Assembly (NCBI RefSeq): GCF_014650815.1 | Contig: NZ_BMVR01000004.1 | Coordinates: forward strand, 434,001 to 498,000 | Reading direction: 5' to 3' | Origin: Streptomyces flavofungini | Lineage (GTDB): Bacteria; Actinomycetota; Actinomycetes; Streptomycetales; Streptomycetaceae | Length of the DNA stretch: 64,000 nt | In this document: in pieces, positions 43,835 to 53,044 of the stretch | Numbering within the stretch: the first letter of the stretch is position 1 | Layout: the number at the start of each line of letters is the position of its first letter | Position numbers and translations under genes: made by a program | Notes under the pieces: generated by a model | Told to the model about the DNA's origin: nothing | The model's database searches: none | The model's input: the letters and a program-made list of their open reading frames with translations, nothing else

Positions 43835-45682
43835 ATGTTCACGACGCGCCCCACGCTCCAGGGCACCTTCGGCATGGTGTCGTCCACCCACTGGCTCGCC
43901 TCGCAGTCCGCGATGGCCGTCCTGGAGGACGGCGGGAACGCGTACGACGCCGCCGTCGCGGCCGGCTTCGTGCTGCACGTGGTCGAGCCGCACCTGAACG
44001 GGCCCGCCGGTGAGGTGCCGATCATCATCGCCCCGGCGGGCGGCGACGTGCGCGTCCTGTGCGGGCAGGGCGTGGCGCCCGCCGGGGCGAGCGTCGCCCA
44101 CTACCGGGACACCCTCGGCCTCGACCTCGTGCCCGGCACCGGGCCGCTCGCCGCCGCCGTGCCCGGCGCCTTCGACGCCTGGATGCTGCTCCTTCGCGAC
44201 CACGGCACCAAGCCGCTCGCCGACGTCCTGAAGTACGCCATCGGGTACGCCGAGGACGGGCACCCGCCGGTGGAACGCGTCACCGAGACCATCGCGACCG
44301 TACGGGAACTGTTCGTGACCGAGTGGACGTCGTCCGCCGAGGTCTACCTCCCGGGCGGCACCCCGCCCGCCCCCGGCGCACTCCTGCGCAACCCGCGCCT
44401 CGCCGCCACCTGGCGGCGGCTCGTCGCCGAGGCCGAAGCGGCGGGCGGCGCCGACCGCGACGCGCAGATCGACGCCGCCCGCGAGGTGTGGCGCACCGGC
44501 TTCATCGCGGAAGCCCTCGTCCGCCAGGCCGCGCGCCCCACCCTGGACACCAGCGGCAAGCACCACACCGGCACCCTCACGGCCGCCGACCTCGCCGACT
44601 GGTCGGCCACGTACGAGGATCCGGTCACGTACGACTGGAACGGCTGGACCCTCTGCAAGGCGGGCCCCTGGAGCCAGGGCCCCGCCTTCCTCCAGCAACT
44701 CGCCCTGCTTCCTGCCGAGTTGCCCGCGTACGGCTCGGCGGCCTGCACCCACTTGCTCGTCGAGGGCTGCAAGCTCGCCATGGCCGACCGGGAGGCCTGG
44801 TACGGCGACGCGGCCGAGGTGCCGGTCGCCGAGCTGCTCTCGGACGCGTACAACGCCGGGCGCCGGGAGCTGATCGGTGAGCGGGCCTCGTACGAGCTGC
44901 GGCCCGGGCGGCCCGGCGGGCGGGAGCCGCGGCTGGCCGCGCATGTGCGGGCGGTCGCCGCGGGTGACGCGGGGGCGCGGGGGCTCGCGGTGGGGGCGGG
45001 GGAGCCGACCGTGGCGGGTGCCGGTGAGCCCACTGTCGCGGGTGTCGGTGAGCCGACCGTGGCGCCGGACGGCGGGACCCGGGGCGACACCTGTCACCTG
45101 GACGTCGTCGACCGCTGGGGGAACATGGTCGCGGCGACGCCGTCCGGCGGCTGGCTCCAGTCCAACCCCGTCGTGCCGGAACTCGGCTTCCCGCTCGGCA
45201 CCCGGCTCCAGATGGCCTGGCTGGAGGACGGCCTGCCCAACTCGCTCACCCCGGGCCGCCGCCCCCGCACGACCCTGACACCCTCGCTCGCCCTCAAGGA
45301 CGGCGTGCCCGTCATGGCCTTCGGCACGCCCGGCGGGGACCAGCAGGACCAGTGGCAGGTCCACTTCTTCCTGTCGGTGGCGCTGCGCCCGCCGGTACGC
45401 GGCGGGCTCGACCTGCAAGGCGCCGTCGACGCCCCCAACTGGCACACCGAGTCCTTCCCGGAGTCCTTCTACCCGCGCGGGATGCGGCCGGGCAGCCTCG
45501 TCGTCGAGTCCCGCACCGACCCGGAGGCGGTGGCGGAGCTGCGGCGGCGCGGACACGACGTGACCGTGGGCGGCCCCTGGTCGGAGGGGCGGCTGTGCGC
45601 GGTGGCGCGGGACCCGCGGACCGGGGTGCTCTCGGCGGCGGCGAATCCGCGGGGGATGCAGGGGTACGCGGTCGGGCGGTGA
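43835..45682 (+). CDS. Gamma-glutamyltransferase homologue (YwrD type), cytosolic
   Basis: A 615-residue T3-family Ntn hydrolase without a signal peptide. The large-subunit start is TFGMVSSTHWLASQSAMAVL and GGNAYDAAVAAGFVLHVVEP. The catalytic Thr is in GDTCHLDVVDRWGN, near residue 419, where GGTs usually read TTHxS; here the second Thr is replaced by Cys. Just before it are three copies of an 8-residue repeat (GEPTVAGA, GEPTVAGV, GEPTVAPD). The protein ends with AANPRGMQGYAVGR. As the secreted ggt is at 13 kb, this is a cytosolic paralogue; a role in peptide or antibiotic amide turnover is possible. Confidence 0.85.
   Translation: MFTTRPTLQGTFGMVSSTHWLASQSAMAVLEDGGNAYDAAVAAGFVLHVVEPHLNGPAGEVPIIIAPAGGDVRVLCGQGVAPAGASVAHYRDTLGLDLVPGTGPLAAAVPGAFDAWMLLLRDHGTKPLADVLKYAIGYAEDGHPPVERVTETIATVRELFVTEWTSSAEVYLPGGTPPAPGALLRNPRLAATWRRLVAEAEAAGGADRDAQIDAAREVWRTGFIAEALVRQAARPTLDTSGKHHTGTLTAADLADWSATYEDPVTYDWNGWTLCKAGPWSQGPAFLQQLALLPAELPAYGSAACTHLLVEGCKLAMADREAWYGDAAEVPVAELLSDAYNAGRRELIGERASYELRPGRPGGREPRLAAHVRAVAAGDAGARGLAVGAGEPTVAGAGEPTVAGVGEPTVAPDGGTRGDTCHLDVVDRWGNMVAATPSGGWLQSNPVVPELGFPLGTRLQMAWLEDGLPNSLTPGRRPRTTLTPSLALKDGVPVMAFGTPGGDQQDQWQVHFFLSVALRPPVRGGLDLQGAVDAPNWHTESFPESFYPRGMRPGSLVVESRTDPEAVAELRRRGHDVTVGGPWSEGRLCAVARDPRTGVLSAAANPRGMQGYAVGR
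44999..45070 (+). repeat. Three in-frame 24-bp repeats before the catalytic Thr of the GGT homologue
   Basis: Units 44999-45022, 45023-45046 and 45047-45070 encode GEPTVAGA, GEPTVAGV and GEPTVAPD. They lie in the loop ahead of the autocleavage site, so they alter the length of the pro-segment. DNA identity between units is high with synonymous changes, showing some age. Confidence 0.75.
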
Positions 45683-45785
45683 GGGCGCGGGGGCGGTGAG
45701 GGTGCGGGGCGCCCTTTCATCCCGATTCCACCCGTTGTTCACCCCGGGAGTCCGCGTTGTCAGTGGCACGTGCTCTCATGGAGGC

Positions 45786-46640
45786 ATGATCGAAACACAG
45801 GCAATCAAGGAAAGCATCGACGACTTTCTCGCACGACAGACCGCTGACGTGGAGCGTGTGGTCCGCGAGGCCGCGGCGGCGGAGATCACCCCGAGGTTCC
45901 GGCAGCTCGCCGAGGACGACGTCGTCCAGAAGAGCGGCCCGCACGACCTGGTGACCGTCGCGGACCGGCTCGCGGAGGAGCACCTGACCCGAGAGCTGAC
46001 GGCGCTGCTGCCCGGCTCGGTCGTCGTCGGCGAGGAAGCGGTGCACGCCGACCCGGCGATATACGACGCGATAGCGGGCGGCGCGCCGGTGTGGATCGTC
46101 GATCCCGTCGACGGGACACGCCAGTTCGTGCACGGCGACCCCGGTTTCTGCACGCTCGTCGCGCTCGCCCTGGACGGCGTCGTCCTGGCCTCCTGGACGT
46201 ACGCGCCCGCGCTCGACGAGTTCGCGGTGGCGGTCCGCGGCAAGGGCGCCACGCTGAACGGCACGCCCCTGCGCGCCGGTTCCCCCGAGCCCGGCCGCCC
46301 CCTGACGGTGGCCACGTCCCACCCGGACTTCACCACCGACGACCAGAAGCGCGCCCTGCTCGGCCTCACCGCCGAGGGCTTCGCCCCGCGTCCGTGCGGC
46401 TCGGCGGGCCTGGAGTACCTGGCCATCGCCCGCGGCACCCTCGACGCCGTCGCGTTCAGCTGGGAGCTGGCCTGGGACCATGCCGCGGGCCTGCTCCTGG
46501 TCGAGGAGGCGGGCGGCACCCACCGCACCCGCGACGGCGTGCCGTTCGCCATCACCGGGGGCAACGCCCTGCCGTTCACGGCGGCACGGGACGAGGCGAC
46601 GGCGCAGCGGGTGGTGGCGGCGCTGGCGGGCGGGGCCTGA
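45786..46640 (+). CDS. Inositol-monophosphatase-family phosphatase (histidinol-phosphatase-like)
   Basis: The ATG at 45786 ([18 protein letters not shown]) gives 284 residues. The metal-binding blocks are [34 protein letters not shown] (motif A) and [18 protein letters not shown] (motif B), with [13 protein letters not shown]. This matches the IMPase fold. Streptomyces HisN and SuhB-like proteins are the nearest types; SHPDF near the middle is not diagnostic. It lies between a GGT homologue and the oxidoreductase with independent promoters. Reaction: hydrolysis of a phosphate monoester, Mg-dependent. Confidence 0.85.
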   Translation: MIETQAIKESIDDFLARQTADVERVVREAAAAEITPRFRQLAEDDVVQKSGPHDLVTVADRLAEEHLTRELTALLPGSVVVGEEAVHADPAIYDAIAGGAPVWIVDPVDGTRQFVHGDPGFCTLVALALDGVVLASWTYAPALDEFAVAVRGKGATLNGTPLRAGSPEPGRPLTVATSHPDFTTDDQKRALLGLTAEGFAPRPCGSAGLEYLAIARGTLDAVAFSWELAWDHAAGLLLVEEAGGTHRTRDGVPFAITGGNALPFTAARDEATAQRVVAALAGGA

Positions 46641-46774
46641 CCGCGACCGCCTCCGCACGCCACCGCGGGGTCCGACCCGCGGACGGTGCCGGAGGGGGCC
46701 GGGGCCCGGAAACGGCCCGTGCTCCGGCATATCCTGGGGCGGCACTGGCCATCGGCTGACGAAGGAGTCCGAAG

Positions 46775-48196
46775 GTGCCGTCGATGCTCGATGCCGTCGT
46801 CGTGGGGGCGGGACCGAACGGTCTGACCGCCGCCGTGGAGCTGGCCCGCCGCGGCTTCTCCGTGGCCGTCTTCGAGGCCCGCGGCGCCGTCGGCGGCGGC
46901 GCCCGCACCGAGGAGCTGACCCTCCCCGGCTTCCGGCACGACCCGTGCTCGGCGGCGCACCCGCTCGGCATCAACTCGCCCGCGTTCCGCGCCCTGCCCC
47001 TGCAGCGGTACGGCCTGACGTGGCTCCAGCCCGAACTGCCCATGGCGCACCCGCTCCTCGACGGCCGCGCCGCCGTGCTCGCGCGCTCCGTCGCCGAGAC
47101 GGCGGCCTCCTTCGGGCCGCGCGACGCGGGGGCGTACCGCAGGCTCGTCGAGCCGTTCCTGCCGCACTGGGACACGCTGCTGCGGGACTTCATGTCACTG
47201 CCGCGGACCGCGCTGCCGCGCGACCCGGCGCTGCTCGCCCGGTTCGGTCTGGTGGGCCTGCCGCCGTCGACGTGGCTGATGCGGCGCTTCCGCGACGAAC
47301 CGGCGCGGGCCCTGTTCGCCGGGCTCGTCGCCCACGTCATCGCGCCGCTCGGCGGCCTCGCCACCGGCGGCGTCGGCATGGTGTTCGCGCTCGCCGCGCA
47401 CGCCCGCGGGTGGCCGGTGGCCCGCGGCGGCTCGCAGTCCATCTCCGACGCGCTCGCGGCGTACCTCACCGACCTCGGCGGCATCATCCACACCGACTAC
47501 GAGGTCAAGCGCCTCGACGACCTGCCGCCCGCCCGCGCGTACGTCTTCGACACCTCGCCCGCCGCGCTCGCCCGGATCGCCGGACTCGGGCGCTACTACG
47601 ACCACTACCGGTACGGCGCCAGCGCCTTCAAGATCGACTACGCGCTCGACGGGCCCATGCCGTGGACCGCGCCCGAGGCGCGCGCCGCGGGCACCGTCCA
47701 GGTCGGCGCGAGCAGCCACGAGATCGACGCCGCGCTGCGGGCCGCGTCCCGCGAGGGCCGGGCGCCGGACGCGCCGTTCCTGATCACCGTGCAGCCCGGC
47801 GTCGTCGACCCGTCCCGGGCACCCGCGGGCAAGCAGGTCTTCTGGGCGTACGGCCACGTCCCGAACGGCTGGCAGGGCGACCTCACCGACGCCATCGAGC
47901 GGCAGCTCGAACGCTTCGCGCCGGGCTTCCGCGACCGCGTCCTCGCCCGCGCCACCGCGGGCCCGCCGCAGCTCGCCGCCCGCAACGCCAACTACGTCGG
48001 CGGCGACATCGCCTGCGGCGCCGCCAGCGGACTCCAGCTGCTGCTGCGGCCCCGGCTCACCGCGTACCCGTACCGCACCCGGCACCCGGCCGTCTTCATC
48101 TGCTCCTCCGCGACCCCGCCCGGCCCCGGCGTGCACGGCATGTCCGGCCACAACGCGGCGAAGGCCGTCTGGAAGCGGCTGCGGGAGTCATCGTGA
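46775..48196 (+). CDS. FAD-dependent phytoene-desaturase-like oxidoreductase
   Basis: GTG at 46775 with GGAG seven bases upstream (an ATG nine bases later is possible); 473 residues. The dinucleotide fold [20 protein letters not shown] (residues 7-26) is followed by [14 protein letters not shown] and, near the end, [16 protein letters not shown], the FAD-binding motif of CrtI/NAD(P)-oxidoreductase-like proteins. This subgroup (PYROXD2-like) has unknown substrates in bacteria and is not part of a carotenoid cluster here. The stop overlaps the start of a macrodomain gene (GTGA), so the two are coupled. Confidence 0.85.
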   Translation: MPSMLDAVVVGAGPNGLTAAVELARRGFSVAVFEARGAVGGGARTEELTLPGFRHDPCSAAHPLGINSPAFRALPLQRYGLTWLQPELPMAHPLLDGRAAVLARSVAETAASFGPRDAGAYRRLVEPFLPHWDTLLRDFMSLPRTALPRDPALLARFGLVGLPPSTWLMRRFRDEPARALFAGLVAHVIAPLGGLATGGVGMVFALAAHARGWPVARGGSQSISDALAAYLTDLGGIIHTDYEVKRLDDLPPARAYVFDTSPAALARIAGLGRYYDHYRYGASAFKIDYALDGPMPWTAPEARAAGTVQVGASSHEIDAALRAASREGRAPDAPFLITVQPGVVDPSRAPAGKQVFWAYGHVPNGWQGDLTDAIERQLERFAPGFRDRVLARATAGPPQLAARNANYVGGDIACGAASGLQLLLRPRLTAYPYRTRHPAVFICSSATPPGPGVHGMSGHNAAKAVWKRLRESS

Positions 48197-48793
48197 CCGC
48201 CCGCATCACCCTCGTCCAGGGCGACATCACCGACCAGCACGCCGACGCCCTCGTGAACGCCGCGAACTCCTCGCTGCTCGGCGGCGGCGGCGTCGACGGC
48301 GCCATCCACCGGCGCGGCGGCCCCGACATCCTCGCCGACTGCCGCCGCCTCCGGGCCGCGCACTACGGCAAGGGGCTCCCCACCGGCCAGGCCGTGGCCA
48401 CGACGGCCGGCCGCCTGCACGCGGACCACGTCATCCACACCGTCGGCCCCGTGTGGTCACCGACGGAGGACCGCTCGGCGCTGCTCGCCTCGTGCTACCG
48501 GGAGTCGCTGCGGGTCGCGGCCGGGCTGGGCGCCCGTACGGTCGCCTTCCCGGCGATCTCCACGGGGGGTGTACCGCTGGCCGCTGGCGGACGCGGCGCG
48601 GATCGCGGTGGGGGCGGTGCGGGGCGCCTTGGCGGCGGGCCCGGAGGGGGAGGGCTCGGCCGGGGCGGACCCGGGTGAGGTGGACCCGGCCGGGGCGGTG
48701 CCGAAGGAGGTGGACCTGGACGAGGTCCGCTTCGTGCTGTTCGGCGAGGCCGCGTACCGGGCGTTCGACGAGGCCCTGGCCGCGCAAGGTTGA
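48193..48793 (+). pseudogene. Macrodomain (ADP-ribose-binding) protein broken by one extra G
   Basis: From GTG 48193 the frame reads [39 protein letters not shown] and ending [11 protein letters not shown], a MacroD/YmdB-type domain. At the G6 run 48564-48569 it shifts: without one G the frame would continue [17 protein letters not shown] and LDEVRFVLFGEAAYRAFDEA to the stop at 48793. The corrected length is exactly 200 codons. Both halves carry normal family motifs, so loss is recent or the extra G is a sequencing error. An intact protein would remove ADP-ribose or O-acetyl-ADP-ribose. It is coupled to the upstream oxidoreductase. Confidence 0.88.
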
Positions 48794-48843
48794 TGTCGCA
48801 TTCTCGCCAGCCCCGGGGTGCGGGGATAACCGATGCTTGACCC

Positions 48844-51024
48844 ATGCCGCCCGTGACACGCACCCCAGCCCGAGACCCCGAGACCACCACATCCGCACCG
48901 GCAGCCGGCCTGCCCGAGGGCCAGGCCGCGCCCGGTACGCACCCGGCGACGGGGGCGAAGGGCGCTGGTAGCTCCGGTCCGGCGGGGGCACGGGGCGCCG
49001 AACGCTCCGGCCCGGTGGAGGCGCGGGCTGCCGATGGTCCCGGCCGTGCGGGGACACCCGTCGCGGGCCGCCCCGACGCGGCGGCGGCCCAAGGCACCGG
49101 CCGTCCCGGTGGCACGGGAGCCCGACGCGGCCCCGGCCGTCCCGGCGCCCCGGCCGCACGCGGGACCGGCCCCCTTCGCCCGGCTGGGGCGCAGAGCGCC
49201 GATCACCTTCGCCCGGCTGGGGCGCAGAGCGCCGATCACCTTCGCCCGGCCGGGGCGCAGAGCGCCGATCACCCTCGCCCGGCCGAAGCGCAGACCACCG
49301 ACCACCCCGCCCCGACAGCCGCGCAGCGCCCCGCTGACCACCCCGCTCCCACCCCCGCCCCGACAGCCGCGCCCGCAGGGGCGCCTGGGGACTTCGAGCG
49401 GCGTGTGCGGGCCGTGCAGTCCAAGGACGCGCGGTTCGACGGATGGTTCTTCACCGCCGTCCTCACGACCCGCATCTACTGCCGCCCCAGTTGCCCGGTC
49501 GTACCCCCCAAGCCCGCGAACATGAGCTTCTACCCGAGCGCCGCCGCCTGCCAGCAGGCCGGATTCCGCGCCTGCAAGCGCTGCCGCCCCGACAGCAGCC
49601 CCGGCTCGCCCGAGTGGAACCAGCGGGCCGACCTCGTCGCCCGCGCCATGCGGCTCATCGGCGACGGCATCGTCGACCGCGAGGGCGTCCCCGGCCTCGC
49701 CACCCGCCTCGGCTACAGCACCCGCCAGGTCGAGCGGCAGCTCCTCGCCGAACTCGGCGCGGGCCCCCTCGCCCTCGCCCGCGCGCAGCGCGCCCAGACC
49801 GCCCGGCTGCTCATCGAGACCACCGCCCTGCCCATGGCCCAGATCGCCTTCGGCGCGGGCTTCTCCTCCATCCGTACGTTCAACGACACCGTCCGCGAAG
49901 TCTTCGCCCTCGCCCCCGGCGAACTCCGCGCCCGGGCGGCCAAGCGGCCCGGTGACAGGCGCGCGGCCACCAGAGCCAACGTCAATGCGAATGTGCATGC
50001 CAACGCCAGCGTCGGTGCGCACGGTGCGCGTGGGGTTTCCACGTCCGGTGCGGCCTCCGTGGCCAACGGGACATCCGCCGCCAGCGGCCCGGGCACCGCC
50101 CTCGCCGCCCCCGGCACCCCACCCGTCGAAGGCGCCCCCGGCACCCTCTCCCTCCGCCTCCCCTTCCGCGCCCCCCTCAACCCCGACAACCTCTTCGGCC
50201 ACCTCGTCGCCACCGCCGTGCCCGGCGTGGAGGAGTGGCGCGACGGCGCGTACCGCCGCACCCTGCGCCTGCCCTACGGGCACGGCATCGTGGCCCTCAC
50301 CCCGCACCCCGACCACATCGGCTGCCGCCTCACCCTCACCGACCCGCGCGACCTGACCCTCGCCATCAGCCGCTGCCGTCGGCTGCTCGACCTGGACGCC
50401 GACCCCGTCGCCGTCGACGGTCAGCTGGCGGACGATCCGCTGCTCGCCCCGCTCGTCGCGCAGGCGCCGGGGCGGCGGGTGCCCCGGACCGTGGACGAGG
50501 CCGAGTTCGCCGTGCGTGCCGTCCTCGGCCAGCAGGTCTCCACCGCCGCCGCCCGTACCCACGCCGCCCGCCTGGTCACCGCCCACGGCGAGCCCGTCGA
50601 CGACCCCGAGGGCGGCCTCACCCACCTCTTCCCGGCGCCGGAGGCCCTCGCGGAGCTCGACCCCGAGTCCCTCGCGCTGCCCCGCAGCCGCCGCACCACC
50701 CTGATGACGCTGGTGCGCCACCTCGCCGACGGCACCCTCCAACTGGGCGTCGAGAACGACTGGGAGCGCGCCCGCGCCCAACTCACCGCCCTGCCGGGCT
50801 TCGGCCCCTGGACGACGGAGGTCATCGCGATGCGCGCCCTCGGCGACCCGGACGCGTTCCTGCCCTCCGACCTCGGCATCCGGCGCGCCGCCCAGGCCCT
50901 CGGCCTGCCGCACACCCCCGCCGCCCTCACGGCACGCGCCGCCGCCTGGCGCCCCTGGCGCGCCTACGCCGTGCAGTACCTGTGGGCCACCGAGGACCAC
51001 GCCATCAACTACCTCCCCGAATAG
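48844..51024 (+). CDS. alkA: Ada/AlkA fusion: methyl-phosphotriester-sensing regulator and 3-methyladenine DNA glycosylase
   Basis: A 726-residue protein. From about residue 183 comes the Ada zinc domain FDGWFFTAVLTTRIYCRPSCPV with the second pair in ACKRCRPD, so four Cys ligands are visible. An AraC-type helix-turn-helix follows (RLGYSTRQVERQLLAE, later IAFGAGFSSIRTFND), then the AlkA domain: LPGFGPWTTEVIAMRALGDP with the HhH and catalytic Asp in DAFLPSD. It detects and repairs alkylation damage and likely activates itself and ogt. The first 182 residues are unusual: Ala/Pro/Gly-rich with 11-residue repeats. Most homologues start about one residue before AVQSKDARFDG. It may be an overlong start call or real extension. 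Confidence 0.88.
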   Translation: MPPVTRTPARDPETTTSAPAAGLPEGQAAPGTHPATGAKGAGSSGPAGARGAERSGPVEARAADGPGRAGTPVAGRPDAAAAQGTGRPGGTGARRGPGRPGAPAARGTGPLRPAGAQSADHLRPAGAQSADHLRPAGAQSADHPRPAEAQTTDHPAPTAAQRPADHPAPTPAPTAAPAGAPGDFERRVRAVQSKDARFDGWFFTAVLTTRIYCRPSCPVVPPKPANMSFYPSAAACQQAGFRACKRCRPDSSPGSPEWNQRADLVARAMRLIGDGIVDREGVPGLATRLGYSTRQVERQLLAELGAGPLALARAQRAQTARLLIETTALPMAQIAFGAGFSSIRTFNDTVREVFALAPGELRARAAKRPGDRRAATRANVNANVHANASVGAHGARGVSTSGAASVANGTSAASGPGTALAAPGTPPVEGAPGTLSLRLPFRAPLNPDNLFGHLVATAVPGVEEWRDGAYRRTLRLPYGHGIVALTPHPDHIGCRLTLTDPRDLTLAISRCRRLLDLDADPVAVDGQLADDPLLAPLVAQAPGRRVPRTVDEAEFAVRAVLGQQVSTAAARTHAARLVTAHGEPVDDPEGGLTHLFPAPEALAELDPESLALPRSRRTTLMTLVRHLADGTLQLGVENDWERARAQLTALPGFGPWTTEVIAMRALGDPDAFLPSDLGIRRAAQALGLPHTPAALTARAAAWRPWRAYAVQYLWATEDHAINYLPE
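49173..49304 (+). repeat. 33-bp in-frame tandem repeat in the alkA N-terminus
   Basis: Units 49173-49205, 49206-49238, 49239-49271 and a diverged 49272-49304 encode LRPAGAQSADH, LRPAGAQSADH, LRPAGAQSADH and PRPAEAQTTDH. The first two copies are nearly identical DNA, a sign of recent expansion. The copy number may vary among strains. Confidence 0.85.
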
Positions 51025-51057
51025 GGGCAACCACCTTCCCCCGTAAGGGCGTTCACC

Positions 51058-51543
51058 ATGCACCGTCAGCACACCGTCATCGACAGCCCCTACGGGCCGC
51101 TCACCCTCGTCGCCACCGACGGCACCCTCAGCGGCCTCTACATGACCGAGCAGCGCCACCGCCCCGCCGAGGAGACCTTCGGCGACCGCGACCCGTCCCC
51201 CTTCGGCCCGGCGACGGAACAGCTGGAGGCCTACTTCGCGGCCGAGCTGAAGGAGTTCGACCTGCCGCTGCGCCTGGACGGCACCCCGTTCCAGCGCTCG
51301 GTGTGGCAGCGGCTCCTGGACATCCCGTACGGCGAGACCCGTACGTACGGCGAGCTCGCCGAGGAGCTCGGCAACCCCGCCGCCTCCCGCGCTGTCGGCC
51401 TCGCCAACGGCAAGAACCCCATCGGCGTCATCGTCCCCTGCCACCGCGTCATCGGCGCCAACGGCAGCCTGACCGGCTACGGCGGCGGCCTCGACCGCAA
51501 GCAGCGCCTCCTCGCCTTCGAGAGCGGCTCGGTTCTCTTCTAG
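51058..51543 (+). CDS. ogt: Methylated-DNA-protein-cysteine methyltransferase
   Basis: A 161-residue protein starting MHRQHTVIDSPYGPLTLV. The helix-turn-helix with the arginine finger reads TYGELAEELGNPAASRAVGL. The active-site loop is ANGKNPIGVIVPCHRVIGAN, with the acceptor Cys in PCHRV and the downstream Tyr in GYGGGLDRKQRLL. It directly removes O6-methyl groups from guanine in a suicide reaction. It is 33 bases after the Ada/AlkA gene and most likely co-transcribed with it as an adaptive alkylation-repair operon. Confidence 0.94.
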   Translation: MHRQHTVIDSPYGPLTLVATDGTLSGLYMTEQRHRPAEETFGDRDPSPFGPATEQLEAYFAAELKEFDLPLRLDGTPFQRSVWQRLLDIPYGETRTYGELAEELGNPAASRAVGLANGKNPIGVIVPCHRVIGANGSLTGYGGGLDRKQRLLAFESGSVLF

Positions 51544-51576
51544 GCGGGGCGGAGGGGCGGCGACAGGGGCGCCGGG

Positions 51577-52071
51577 TCAGCCGACCCGGTGCCCGTTCTC
51601 CAGCTCCACCGTGCCCGCCCCCGCGGCCAGCGCGTCCAGTGCGGCGAGCACCCGGCGCGCGAGCGGTGCCGAGAGATGCGTCGGCAGCTCCTCGCGGGTG
51701 GCGAGGCGCCAGGAGAGCAGTTCCTCCTCCTGCAGCCGGATCGCCTCGAACCGGTCGTCGTCGAGCACCCCGCCGTCGTACAGGTACGCCACCAGCGGAG
51801 GCCGCGCCGCCGTCCCCGGCACCCAGTCCACCGCGAGCAGCCCGCCGGGCTCGATGTCCAGGCCGATCTCCTCGACGGTCTCGCGCCGCGCCCCCTGGCG
51901 CGGGCTCTCGCCGTCGTCCGACTCGACGGTGCCACCCGGAAGGGCCCAGCCCGCACGGTAGTTGGGCTCCACGAGCAGGACGCGTCCGGCGCGGTCGCGG
52001 ATGACGGAGGCGGCTCCGGCGAGGACGCGGGGGAGGCTCGCGATGTACGTGGCGTAGTCGAGAGTGGTCAC
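51577..52071 (-). CDS. NUDIX hydrolase
   Basis: The GTG at 52071 (VTTLDYATYIASLPRVLAG) gives 164 residues; longer frames run into the broken TPR gene. The NUDIX box is visible as GWALPGGTVESDDGESPRQG and ARRETVEEIGLDI, with the metal-binding REXXEE of the loop-helix-loop. It hydrolyses nucleoside diphosphate-X; ADP-ribose or NADH are common substrates. It ends the leftward operon ADP-ribosylglycohydrolase, TPR, NUDIX, consistent with ADP-ribose processing. It is convergent with ogt. Confidence 0.88.
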   Translation of the reverse strand: MTTLDYATYIASLPRVLAGAASVIRDRAGRVLLVEPNYRAGWALPGGTVESDDGESPRQGARRETVEEIGLDIEPGGLLAVDWVPGTAARPPLVAYLYDGGVLDDDRFEAIRLQEEELLSWRLATREELPTHLSAPLARRVLAALDALAAGAGTVELENGHRVG

Positions 52072-52096
52072 GACAGGCAGCGTAGCGCCAGGTGGA

Positions 52097-53001
52097 TCAC
52101 CCGCCGTGGCGCTTCGGGGGCGTGAGCAGGTTCCGGGTGGCCCGGGTGTCCGGGTGGTCGGGGCCGAGCACGCGCCCGCGAGCCGTGTGCACGTCCGCTG
52201 CCACGGCGTGGGCGTCCGCGCCCCGCCCCGCGCAGGGTGACGGCGAGTTCGTGTCCGCTGGCGAGCGTGTCCGGGTGGTCGGGGCCGTGCGCGAGGGCGC
52301 GGCCGCTGTACGCGGCGCGGGCCGCCGCGGCGGCCTCCTCGTGGCGGAAGAGCAGGATCAGCGCGACGGCCAGGTTGTGGCGGCACAGGAGCGTGCCGGG
52401 GTGGTACCGGGCCGAGGGTGGTGTCCCAGGACGACAGGACGGCGCGGTAGGCGGAGTACGACTCCTGGTGGCGGCCGATCCGTCCGAGCAGGAACGCGCA
52501 CTGCTGGTGGGCGACGAGGGTGTGGACGTCCCGTGGGCCGAGGGCGCGCGTCCGGCGTGCGGCGGTGTCCGCACAGAGGTCGAGGGCGTCGTTGTACCGG
52601 CCCCACTGCGCGTACACGATCGCCAGTTCACAGCTGCTGTCGAGGGTCTGCGGATGGTCGGGGCCGAGCAGCAGTCGCTGCTCCTCGGCGACGCGCGTCA
52701 GGTCGGCGAGCGCGTGCCCGAGGTGGCCCGCGCGGCCGTCGGCCACGGCGTTGCGATGCTCCACCACGAGCCGGGCCTGGCGGCTGCGTTCGGCGGCGGG
52801 GGCGGTGTAGGCGGGTGTCTCGGTGAGCGGGGGCAGGGGCGGGTCGGGCAGGACGGTGAAGGGCGTGGCCTCGCCGCCGTGCCGGAGAACGCCGTGGCCC
52901 GGTGTGCGACGGGCGTTGAGGTACGGGCGTTCGCCGGTGAAGTCGATGACGAAGCCGGAGCCGTCGTCGCTGGAGACGGCGTTCAGGAGCGCGACGTGCA
53001 C
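52097..53001 (-). pseudogene. TPR-repeat protein broken by two single-base insertions
   Basis: From GTG 53001 the frame encodes a 60-residue N-terminal piece (SDDGSGFVIDFTGERPYLNA) and tetratricopeptide repeats with RLLLGPDHPQTLDSSCELAI and RALGPRDVHTLVAHQQCAFL. It then shifts at a GGTACC near 52406: skipping one base restores a GPDHPGTLLCRHNLAVAL repeat. A second shift near 52216 needs one base removed to restore VLGPDHPDTRATRNLL. Removing both gives exactly 300 residues. The repeats are of the kinesin-light-chain-like TPR_10/12 type, common in Streptomyces signalling proteins. Partner genes suggest a link to ADP-ribose metabolism. Confidence 0.85.
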
Positions 53002-53044
53002 ACCGAGTTCGGGCTGTGGCCGCCCCGGCCGCCCGCGACACGCC

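Noticed and set aside
48457..51444. 995-residue minus-strand frame
   Set aside because: Gly/Glu/Val-rich antisense of the Ada/AlkA and ogt genes, no signal or domain.
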